Of a stretch of 64,000 bases of DNA, positions 22,322-31,120 are shown in pieces; position 1 is the stretch's first letter; each line of letters begins with the position of its first letter. This DNA is from Davidsoniella eucalypti (Eukaryota > Ascomycota > Sordariomycetes > Microascales > Ceratocystidaceae). The translations under genes were made by a program, and so were the position numbers. Where the stretch lies: assembly GCA_004009845.1 (NCBI GenBank), contig RMBW01000011.1, forward strand, positions 62,001 to 126,000, written 5' to 3'. A model generated the notes under the pieces. The model was not told the origin of the DNA. It ran no database searches and saw only the letters and a list, made by a program, of their open reading frames with translations.

Positions 22322-24055
22322 TTACAGCAGCTATAAGTCAAAGCATAGAAGAATGTTAAAGTTGACTCAAGTGTTGGTGGTTTTTACTGTAGCAAAACGC
22401 GCTTGAAGCAGATGGTGGTAAATAAAATGATGAAGGCCGAAATTAGGCAGATCAAGTATGGCCATACGCAAATTGCTTAGTCAGCGAGTGCATGTATGTT
22501 GTGGAGAGGACAATATATGTAAAGGGTGATTTAGAAGGAGATGTTGTGGAGGTGCCATTATATAGTTGATGTAAGTCACGTGATGTGCGTGGCTAGTACC
22601 TACAACATTGTTGAAAAGCGGTCAAGTGCTCAGTTCCAATGCGGCACGCTCATTCGTCCTCATGTCCCAAATGCTTCATTTAGTACTGCTTACCACAATG
22701 TATGTACAGATACATAGATACATTCAAGCATTGTTTTCTATTCTCCCTCAACACGTATCTTCACTTTGTGATCGGAGGGGCCCGTCTTATAAATTATCAA
22801 ATAGACAGGAACCTAGTTCATATGTCACAAAGATTTATTCAGAGAAAGCAAAGCGTTGCCGCCCGGTAATAATATACTACATGTAGTTATACATTTTCTT
22901 AATGCTCAAACAATGTAGGGTTGTATTGCTTTGTGTGGGCTCGGCATGGAACTCGCTGTAATCTATTCAACGTCTTCGGTGAGCAAATCGGCAATAATAT
23001 CCACTTGTAGATATGCAAGATCGATATTCTGATAGTTGAAGCCATCACACGAATTCGATATGGTCTAGGCTAGGATATCTCGCCGACAAGGCCGGGGTTC
23101 GATTCCCCGTATCGAAGCACATTACCTTGATAGGCATTGTTCTGTTCTTTTTAGCGCGATATGCCACTTCTGTCTCATGATTTATAAACATAGACCCGAT
23201 ACGTATGACTATAACGGATGTTAGTTCGAAATACAGTTAAGCACATCACACACGTGACTGTGGGCATTAACTATGTGGCAAACGAACGGCTTGAGACATC
23301 TCCCCGGATGCTACAAGGGAGAAGATACGAAGAGTATGCTCCATGCAGTGCGGGCCTGCGCTCTGAGCAAAGGCACTATACGCCGCAAGCACTTGGGCCG
23401 GAACGGAGACTACGAGAACACCGCCCGGGAGTTGGCTAGAAGATGACATCAGCCAGTTGCTCACGTCCGGAACATGCCGTCGTATTGCTGCGAAATAACA
23501 GTAGGTAGACGCATAATAGTAATAAAATAAATAAATAAATACTCGATTCTTGGCTATAGGCCTTAATGCACAAGACATAATATCATGATGCTTAGATGCT
23601 TACATATCTTCAATCATGTTATAGCCCAGACTTCTTGAAGAGCTATAGACTCTATGTCTATTATCACAATCAATCTGTGCATTTTGTGATAGTTGAATTC
23701 TCCTGAATGTCACAAACACTAATGAAGGAAACTCTAGTATAGAGAGAAATAATTTCATACTCACGACGACACAACAACAGCACTCATCCCCAGATATTAC
23801 AGCGTTCAAAGTACTAATAAAACAAAAACAAAGAAATCAAAGAAAACGACAAAACAAGCAAACAAGAGATATCGAAAAAACAGTAAAGCTTGAGCCAAAC
23901 ACAACTAAAGCATAAAAACGCCGCGCCTGTCCTATACACTACCTGTGAACCCATATTAAATGAGCATATACCAAAGACCGAGGGAGGTAAATGTCACCTC
24001 AGTGTCTTCTTACAAAAGGACTTAGCCTATGTGCAGAGTCGGATTGTTCTATAGA
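22322..24055. other. Gene-poor region with tRNA relic and possible gene debris
   Basis: AT-rich DNA upstream of the kinase-like gene. Apart from the tRNA-Glu relic (23054-23116) the only compositional anomaly is a GC-richer minus-strand patch, about 23267-23500. There a frame of some 75 residues (with NWLMSSSSQLPGGVLVVSVP and a stop at 23267) looks like eroded coding sequence of unknown origin. A CACGTG box lies near 22577. Confidence 0.4.
23054..23116 (+). pseudogene. tRNA-Glu relic lacking the anticodon loop
   Basis: 63 bases closely matching the intact tRNA-Glu at 30130, including the whole T-arm (GGTTCGATTCC, a perfect B box) and a nearly complete A box. Two Gs are missing from the D-loop region and six bases spanning the anticodon loop are absent, so it cannot decode. 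The acceptor stem differs at the second pair by T-A instead of C-G, so it is still fully paired (TTCGATA with TATCGAA). A run of five Ts follows at 23148-23152. Confidence 0.8.
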
Positions 24056-24445
24056 CTAGAACTCTTGCAGGAAGCTGAGGATCTCTGTTGGTATCGCGGA
24101 TGGCAGGGTCTTGTCGCCGCGCAACTCGATGCAGAGAAGCGGGTAGTCGCCATACAGCTTAACGGGGTTAGCCGCACTCGTAGAAGTTGGAGCTACCGAA
24201 GAGGCTGTAGTTGGAGCGGTAGCCGAAGCGGTAGGCGCACTCAAGGCACCAGAAGGCCACGATGGTGAGATCGCAGCAGACACCATGGAAGAGTCAAAGA
24301 TCGTCGTGCTAGCCATAGACGACGCAAACAGCGAGGGGTCCGCAGCCGTCACAGGCAAGTCTGTAGTAGTAGTAGACGAGGGCGCCAACGTATACCATGT
24401 GGCGGAGTAGTTTCCACGGGATGAGGACCAAGACCGAAAGCTCAA
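24056..24445 (-). pseudogene. 3' remnant of a Ser/Thr-rich protein gene, cut by nested retroelements
   Basis: A minus-strand open frame of about 130 codons to a stop at 24056, extending upstream without a stop into the 48-bp duplicated segment. The product is very rich in Ser, Thr, Ala and Pro (for example SALSAPTASATAPTTASS) and ends LPSAIPTEILSFLQEF. It resembles the linker and tail of a fungal cell-surface or secreted protein. There is no start codon. Directly upstream the reading runs into the insertion point of the (ATCAA)n element and then the LINE. The natural continuation would be beyond 29459, where I find no matching frame. I read it as the broken end of a former gene; a spliced last exon is also possible. 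Confidence 0.4.
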
Positions 24446-24638
24446 TAGCTTTGTATGTGCGGGACGAGACCGTCCCCTAGCCCCGAAGTTTGATTTGATT
24501 TGATTATATTTAACGTCTACCTAAATCACTAAGATCATACGACGCCGGATTGGTTACCGGACAGATATTTAACGTCCTCCACTCGACACACTCAATAGCT
24601 TTGTATGTGCGGGACGACACCGTCCTCTAGCCCTGAAG
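24441..24638. repeat. 48-bp direct repeat flanking the (ATCAA)n element
   Basis: The copies 24441-24488 and 24591-24638 both start CTCAATAGCTTTGTATGTGC and end GAAG; I count 45 identities in 48. They bracket precisely the short element at 24489-24590, as a target-site duplication would, but are far longer than the usual 5-20 bp. Confidence 0.85.
24489..24590 (-). mobile_element. Short (ATCAA)n-tailed retroelement, second copy
   Basis: Read on the minus strand the insert runs from a GTGTCGAGTGGAGGA leader into the same body seen at 17100-17011 and ends in ATAATCAAATCAAATCAAA. It sits between the two copies of a 48-bp repeat. It has no coding capacity. The tail type and the flanking duplication point to target-primed reverse transcription, by machinery supplied by another element. 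Confidence 0.75.
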
Positions 24639-24685
24639 AACTAGTGGTCCATACTTCCACTATGAGCAGCAAAAACAAATACAAA
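24627..24685. repeat. 59-bp target-site duplication of the LINE, downstream copy
   Basis: The sequence starts CTAGCCCTGAAGAACTAGTG and ends at ACAAA just before the T-run that is the LINE poly(A). It matches 29459-29517 at 57 of 59 positions. It overlaps the right-hand copy of the 48-bp repeat by 12 bases, so the LINE entered after the short element or into an adjoining site. Confidence 0.85.
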
Positions 24686-24787
24686 TTTTTTTTTTTTTTG
24701 AAAAGGTTGTAAAACATGAAAACCAAAACATAGAACAATAAGGCAAATAAAAACAGAAACAGAAACAAAAACCACACCAAAACCTCC

Positions 24788-27700
24788 TCAGTCACTTCCC
24801 CCCTCCGCCGTACTTGTCTGGCCCGCTGATGGGGCTTCTTCTCTAGGCGCATGGGCTCTGTAGTGCCTCCATTTCACCTCTAATCTCTTGGCAAGATACT
24901 TGCATGAGCTCTCTTTCCTAAGTAGCTTTTTGACAAAGCTAGTCCGGAGTGGTCTCTTATTTCTGGGGCACGCCCAGGGATGGAAAGGTTCCTTCCGTTG
25001 ATGGCACAGTGGACAGTTTCTTTCCGCATCCGTATGTTCGAACCGGTCATGGTACTCCGCAAAGTCGCCATGGCCTGTCCGGGCAGTTAGGATCCGTCCC
25101 ACCGTAGATCTGTGCTGGTCTTTAAACCAGTCCACCTTGTAGACAGTCTTTGTTTCAAAACGAACCCCAAGGTGCTTTCTAGGCTCGCACTCCGCTATCC
25201 ATGACTTGAAGTCGGCATTCAGCTGTGCGTTTTTCCATCTGTGGGCGGAAGCAAGGGACATATGGTCGCGGTCGAGGTCCACAAGCTTAGTATTGCTCGT
25301 ACACCCTTGTTTCACCAACTTGTCAACTAGCTCGTTGCCAGGAACATTAGTGTGCCCTGGGACCCATCTGATGCCACCGACCGCTAGCTCTACACGCTCA
25401 GTGCCTCCTTTCCACTCATGGAGTAAGCTTCGGATCTTGTTGACAGCCTCTTGAGAAGTTCCATTCTTACCCGCCATATTGGAGATGCGTTGTGCAACAC
25501 CCAAATTGTCAAGGCACAGATATAGACTGCCTGCATCGGGAGGAGCATGCTTGATGGCCGCTTGGACTGCATTTTCTGCAGCAATGGCCTCTGTGTCGGC
25601 CACTTCTCGTAAAGAGCCACATGACCCTAGACCTTCACAGAGTTTGATGCCCTCATAAAAGACTGCCCAGCCAGCCCCTGTCCTGCCCTTCTCATCACGA
25701 GAACCATCGGAGTAAACCCATAACGTTTTCGGGTCTGCCTCAGCCACCTCTTTCAAATGATGTTTGGCGGCTTCTTCTTTGTCTAGTTGTGGTGGCAGAC
25801 AGTCACGGGGGCCCTTTTCTTCTGGGAAGAGTCTGTTCGACTCTTTAATCGGCACCGGTAGCAATTTCTTTACACATTGATGTGTCCTTCTATCTCTGTG
25901 ATGCACAGCGGGTGCCGAGAGTCTACCGTGGAAGCCCGAATGGCGGCGGCTCTATCAAGGTCCTTCAGTATCATCTCCATGTTTGGGAACGAGGAGAGGA
26001 TGTGCAAAAGCCTAGTTGGCGTGGTACAGTACACTGGCAATGCGGCCCTCAGGGCAGCTCTCAAAGCTACCTCTAGCTTTTCTTTCCCTGTAGCTTGCAT
26101 GAAGGGAGACCAGGTGGAAGAGGCATACGTCAGTTGGGGGAGCACGCAACTCCTTACTGCATGTAGCAGACTCCTCACTGGGGTTCCTTGGTACACTCCC
26201 GAGAGAGCTCGGAGTGCGTTCGTGGTTCTCTTGGCTTTAGCAGTGACCTGCTTTGCGTGTTCCAAAAAGTTGAAGCCGGAATCCCACCATACACCTAGCC
26301 ACCTTAGAGACTTGGAAGGCTTCAGTAACACTCCACAGGGTAGCGTGACTGGACTCATGGAGGAGCATCCTCTTGTTCGGCAGTGTAACAGTCCTGTTTT
26401 GTCCCAGTCTAGTGAAAGACCATTGTCCCTGCACCACTTCTCTATCCTTTTCAAGGTTCCATTAATGGTTTCCACATTAACTGAAATATTCTTAGATGAG
26501 ACCGAAACGAGGCCATCGTCAGCGTAGGCCAGACCCCAAACCACCGCATGTAGGCTGGTCATATACAGCATGTACAGGATGGGTGAGGCCGGCGAGCCCT
26601 GTGGCAGGCTGCCTCCGACTTTCCTGGTGACCGATTGGTCTCCTTCTATAGAGAGGGAAACTTCCCGTCCGGTGAGAAAAGATTCCACTCATTTGACTAT
26701 TGACGTTGGCCAGCCTTGGTTTCTAAGCCTTTGAACCAGCCTGCCCCGTTTCACGGCGTCGAAGGCACCCTTGATGTCGTAGGTGACAAAAGAGGTTATC
26801 TCTCCATACTTGGATCGTCCCTTAATCTTGTCTGCTAGCAACAGTGTGAGGTCCGTAGCTGCCCTTCTTGGTACTGCGCTAACATATGTGCGGGGGATGA
26901 TCTCTAGTTCAATGGCTTGTGCCGCCAGTCTTCGCGCTACAATTCTCTCGAGTCCCTTTCCCAGAGTTGAGAGAAGTGAGATCAGTCTGTAGCTTCTTGG
27001 GAGCGATTTGTCACGGCCTGGCTTTGCTATGACCACCAGGCAGGCCGTTTTGAAGACCTTGGGGTGCCAGCCAACTTCTAGACAGCCTCGGAAAAGTGCT
27101 GTCACTTTTGGCCCTAAGACCTTCCATGCCATCTTGCCCAGGGGCTGTGTTTCCCGGTTTGAAGATAGCGTTTCTGACTTCCGATTCAGTCAGCTCCTCC
27201 AGTTCTCGTGTGGGCCTAGCTACTTGGGTTTCTCCCCTGCGTGAGGCTTCTTCTTCTGCCTCCTCTGCTTGGGTGTGTGTGTCCAAGAGGAGCAGCGCCT
27301 TTTCCTTAGATGTGGACGCTGTCCCACTGTTTGAAGTCAGAGGTGGCATGCTGTATGATGCTCTGGCACGAGTCCAATTCAATGCCTTGAACACATCTCC
27401 TGGCTCGTTGATGGCTTCGATGTTCCGTTGCCACATTTCCCGCCTAGCTTTTCGTGCCTCTCGGCGAAAGGCTTTGCGCTTGGCCTTGTACAGCTCGAAG
27501 AATAGAGCTGTTCGGTTCGCTCTCCAAGCAACTTTCGCTCGTCGCGCCTCTTGGATTGTGGCTTTGCAGGCCTCGTTCCACCAGCGCTTCCCAACGCCTC
27601 TACCAGCAGTCTTTGGGGTTGACTCATCGAGACCTCGGACCAGTACTTGAGTGATCCTTCGAGCTTCTTCGTCCAGCCCCTCCGGGGTTGACAGCTGTCC

Positions 27701-28513
27701 AGATGTGAGGTTGGCGGATTCTTTTTCGCAAGCTTTCAGGAAGAGCTCCTTGTCTACCTTGTCCATCCTGTATCTCACAGCACGAATAGATGTTTGGGGA
27801 AGTGTACCGGCCACTGTTGTAAGGAGTACTTCGTGGTCACTCCCACAGTCCAGATCTGTTCGGACCTCCGTGGTGCAGAGATGCCCTCTGCTCAGCTCCC
27901 GGGTTGCAAAGACTAAGTCTATCACTGAGGGCGACCGGGGGTTGGCATGGCATGTTGTGACATCATGATCATTCAGGAGAATGGCACCTGACTCCTCAAC
28001 CCAATCTACCAGCTTGTCACTGTCGGAAGACTCGTTGGTTCCACTATCCCACATGTGTGAATGTGTGTTCCAGTCCCCGCACAATATTGCCTTCTGCCCT
28101 CGCACGATTTCCTGCGCCTTCAAAGCAGCTACCCAGCGTTGATCATCGCCCGGGTTTGGGTTATATACGTTAGCTATCATAACCCCATTGCCTAGGCGAA
28201 CTACTACCATGTCACGATGGCCTATGTTATCCGCCATCATGACCTGCTCCGAGACCAAGCCTTTTCTGACATGGGTAATTGTCCTAGGACGCTCCACCCA
28301 CTTTGCACACGGTGCATATGTCCGATAGTAGTCTATCGGAGCCGTCTGTGCATCCTCCAGGTTCCTCCGAATAAAGGGTTCCTGGATGCAAACTACGTCC
28401 ACTTCCATTGCTTTTGCCGTCTGTAGAGCGGCAATGTGGTTGTCGTAACCACCATGAGCATTGAGCTGGAAAATCTTCAGCCCATTGATTATTCTTGTGT
28501 TTGTATCACACAT
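24788..28513 (-). pseudogene. LINE ORF2: apurinic endonuclease, reverse transcriptase, RNase H (broken)
   Basis: Starts at the ATG at 28513. Endonuclease motifs in order: FQLNAHGG, VVCIQEPFIRR, LCGDWNTHSHMWD, SVIDLVF and SDHEVLL. The reverse transcriptase follows: KPGRDKSLPRSYRLISLLST, YDIKGAFDAVKR, GSLPQGSPASPILYML and AYADDGLVSV. RNase H is shown by VYSDGSRDEKGRTGAGWAV, ADTEAIAAENA, CLDNLGVA and WVPGHTNVPGNELVDKL. A Cys/His cluster (CPLCHQRKEPFHPWAC) ends the protein. Lesions: a frameshift near 27125, just after GQDGM; an in-frame TGA at 26691-26689, where a Trp codon is expected (VK*VESFL); and a frameshift near 25880-25906 between RT and RNase H. The domain order is that of the Tad1 clade of the I superfamily. 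Confidence 0.92.
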
Positions 28514-29458
28514 TAATTATCGCTGGGTTTGGGACAGTTGCTGCGCCGGAGGCTTGATCTTGGTGGGGCGGGCGTGGGATCTCTGGTGAGTTCCCTTGCG
28601 ACCTGCACTTCCGGCAAGATCTGGGTTGGGGCAGAGCTCCCTTGGGGCTCTGGTGTCCGTTGGCTAGGGGCCGGTGAAGGGGCGGTCTCGGTGACCTCCT
28701 GGGGTCCGCCTGAGGAGTGCGAAGTTTTCCACACCTCTCGTTTCTAGCCTCCAGGAATTTCGTCTGTTGGGCCTTCCGGATTGCCCGCTTCTCCAGTTCG
28801 TCCACTCTATTTCTTAGTGGGCACTGGGGGTCATCTGCTGGGTGTGGGCCTTGGCAGATGATGTATTTTGAGATGCATTCATGCGCAGCCTCGCAGCAGG
28901 GAGGATGATCGGCACTTGTGTGTGCATTGGAGCCGCAGTGTTTGCACAGCTGGGCTCTGGAGCAGAGCTTCACGTCGTGCCAAGCGAAGCATTTCGAACA
29001 CTGCTTCATGGTTCTGGGTTTCTCCAGCAGTAGCCGGGTGGGGATCAGCCTGGAACCCATCTTGATCCGTTTGGGAACTTTCGTTCCTACTGCTGGTATC
29101 TTCACCAGGAAGGTGACTTCCTCGCCCTTGCAGATTGGGCTGATGTGCTCTGGAGTGGCTTTGGTGGCCGCTTGGAAGCACTCCGAAATCATTTCGGTCG
29201 TGATGGCTGTGTTGCCTTCACTTCCCAGGCTGATTTCTTTGACCATTGGCCCCACTAGATAGGCATCACAGGCGGAGGCTTTTTCTAGGGTTGTGTCGGG
29301 GCCAAACCACGCCTTGATGGCCTCGGACTGGTCCAGGAATTTGGCCCGGTCTGCCCAGCTGCGGGGAGTCAGGGCAAATCCCGTCTTGATGCGTGTGGCA
29401 CACTGAAGGGCCCCCTTTATCTTGTCATTCAGCAGACGAAGCTGATTCGTGACAACCC
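28506..29458 (-). pseudogene. LINE ORF1: nucleocapsid-like protein with zinc knuckles (N-terminus missing)
   Basis: A minus-strand frame ending at 28506. It includes KTGFALTPRSWADRAKFLDQ and, near the C-terminus, three Cys/His clusters: CSKCFAWHDVKLC, CKHCGSNAHTSADHPPC and a third ending DDPQCPLR. The tail is Pro/Arg-rich (QADPRRSPRPPLHRPL). Proteins of this kind bind the element's RNA. The frame stays open beyond 29458 into the duplicated target sequence but has no ATG there, so the original N-terminus was lost by 5' truncation at insertion. The stop overlaps the ORF2 start by eight bases. Confidence 0.85.
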
Positions 29459-29517
29459 CTAGCCCCGAAGAACTAGTGGTCCATACCTCCACTATGAGCA
29501 GCAAAAACAAATACAAA
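29459..29517. repeat. 59-bp target-site duplication of the LINE, upstream copy
   Basis: 57 of 59 bases match 24627-24685. It directly abuts the truncated 5' end of the LINE and is followed on the plus strand by an A-run to about 29532. Two C/T differences from the other copy are transitions. Confidence 0.85.
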
Positions 29518-30129
29518 AAAAAAAAAAAAAAACCAGTGCATCCACAAAACTATTCCCCAAAAGACAGATCCACAAAACCAACTCCTAAGTGGAGCTACCA
29601 TCCCCACTATTCAGTGAGCCTCCAAGAGGCTGGTGATCGTGGCCGTAAGAATGAAAATTTTGGCGTAATCGAGTCGGGTGCTATGGATGAAGCAACAGCG
29701 ACAAGATTCCCGCGCCGCGGGGTCGGGCATCCGGAACCTTCAAAAGGCTGCCCGCCGTGTGTGAGTGTGGCTCCCTGAGGTGAGTGGATAGACTCGGGAG
29801 ACCAACGATCGAAAAGGTGCGGGGTCGGTCGTTGGTGAGAACATCCCTCGAGAGGGGAAATCGGGCTCAAGGCCTCACGAAACGGTGCTTCAAAGACGAC
29901 AAGTGTCGAAATAGAAAACGAGAATGGACAGCAGCATTGGGGATATGTGCTGGTCGCTCTTAAAACCCACGACGAAGGGGAAAAATTCGTCTTTGGACGG
30001 AGGGGGAGGTACTCGAACTCAAAGGTACCCCCCCGAGGGTTGTAGGAGGGAAGGTTGGCTGGACGCGGGTGATTAGTCAGCAACTCTTCTTAGTAATGAG
30101 TAAGCATCGCTTATACCGTGAAATACCAA
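29518..30129. other. GC-richer unclassified sequence between LINE and tRNA-Glu
   Basis: About 600 bases, visibly richer in G and C than the rest of the intergenic DNA, with several G/C runs (for example CCGCGCCGCGGGG near 29709). Frames on both strands are open for up to 158 codons, but the products look like composition artefacts. It may be the leader of an older retroelement or the upstream part of the gene whose remnant lies at 24056-24445. Undecided. Confidence 0.35.
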
Positions 30130-30201
30130 TCCGATATGGTCTAGGGGCTAGGATATCTCGCTCTCACCGAGAAGGCCGGGGTTCGATTCCCCGTATCGGA
30201 G
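30130..30201 (+). tRNA. tRNA-Glu (anticodon CTC)
   Basis: The acceptor stem TCCGATA pairs with TATCGGA; the discriminator is G at 30201. The A box lies in TGGTCTAGGGGCTAGG; the anticodon stem TCTCG/CGAGA holds the loop CTCTCAC with anticodon CTC; the T-arm is CCGGGGTTCGATTCCCCG. No intron. A T-run follows. Confidence 0.97.
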
Positions 30202-30217
30202 GTTAACCAGCATCGTC

Positions 30218-30223
30218 TTTTTT
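30218..30223 (+). terminator. RNA polymerase III terminator of tRNA-Glu
   Basis: A run of six Ts, 17 bases after the tRNA 3' end, the standard Pol III stop signal. Confidence 0.85.
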
Positions 30224-31120
30224 GGGGGTTTGTGATGTTTTTATACTTCAGGCCGCAATGTCTTGTATCATTATCACACACAACATGAACTTGTTTCTTT
30301 TTACACCTCTTTAAAAATATGTATACATACATATATATCAGTATTCAACTCCATCTATTTAAATGACGTTGTCTTCTAGCAAGAACAACTAAAAACTTCA
30401 TGCTAGATAAAAATAAATCAAGTTCCCGTCCTAGAGTTCGTGACAACTACACAACACACTCTTAATAGGAGACTGTAATATATCTAGGCAAAATCACAAT
30501 AGAGAGTTTCTCATCCTCCTCGCCCATCATAGCAGACAGACCAAACTCAAAAAGGTAGGGTAAAAGTAGTTGCCAAGTAAGAAAGATGGCGGACGAACGA
30601 AGCACAATAAAAACAACGATGCAATGCCACGTGTATACCAAGCACAGCCAAATATAAAACAACACTCCAACCCAAGAAAAAAAAAAAGACCACTAATTCG
30701 AAACAAAGAAGAAAAAAAGAAGAAAAAGTAAAACAGGGCATGTTGATTTTGTACCCAGGAGACGCAAAACGGCAGTTGATGATCCAGTTAAGAAAGGCGG
30801 GAATTGAAGATAAGTAACAAACTATAATAGAGTGAAAAAAAGAACAAGGGGAATAAAGAATAGGCAGGCCATAGAAAAAAATAAAGGAAAAATAGTAAAG
30901 AGACGAACATGCTCTCATGAAAATAAAATAGGCTCGTCATTATGGTTTGGAGAAAATTGAAATAAGAGATATAACAAAAAGGGAAGGGTAAGTAAGAAGG
31001 ATATAGTATCAAGCAGGCCGTGAATATTCAACAAGAGTAGTACACCAACACTTAATGCGAAGAATCCCCAAGGAACATATCCAGATCATCACTGCCGGTC
31101 GGGCACTCTCTGTCGATCCC
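30224..31120. other. 3' region of the SET-domain gene
   Basis: AT-rich, purine-rich on the plus strand, no gene seen. Poly-A and mixed A/G runs between 30670 and 30990 account for the hydrophobic-looking minus-strand frames, which I reject as coding. Confidence 0.55.

Larger units (their letters stand above)
24686..29458 (-). mobile_element. Tad-like LINE (non-LTR retrotransposon), 5'-truncated, degenerate
   Basis: The element is on the minus strand: truncated ORF1 (nucleocapsid-like), then ORF2 (endonuclease, reverse transcriptase, RNase H), a short 3' UTR and a poly(A) tail seen as the T-run 24686-24699. It is bounded by near-identical 59-bp direct repeats. Base composition is clearly more GC-rich than its surroundings and I see no dense C-to-T transition pattern, so it has not been heavily hit by repeat-induced point mutation. 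Three lesions break ORF2, so this copy is not autonomous. ORF1 and ORF2 overlap by eight bases (stop TGA within the start of the next frame), a common arrangement for coupled translation. Confidence 0.92.

Noticed and set aside
29607..30083. Minus-strand frame of 158 codons in the GC-rich segment
   Set aside because: Pro/Ser-rich product explained by base composition; no motif and no start context.
30462..31012. Hydrophobic minus-strand frames suggesting membrane proteins
   Set aside because: Produced by poly-A/poly-T and A/G-rich runs; no conserved features.
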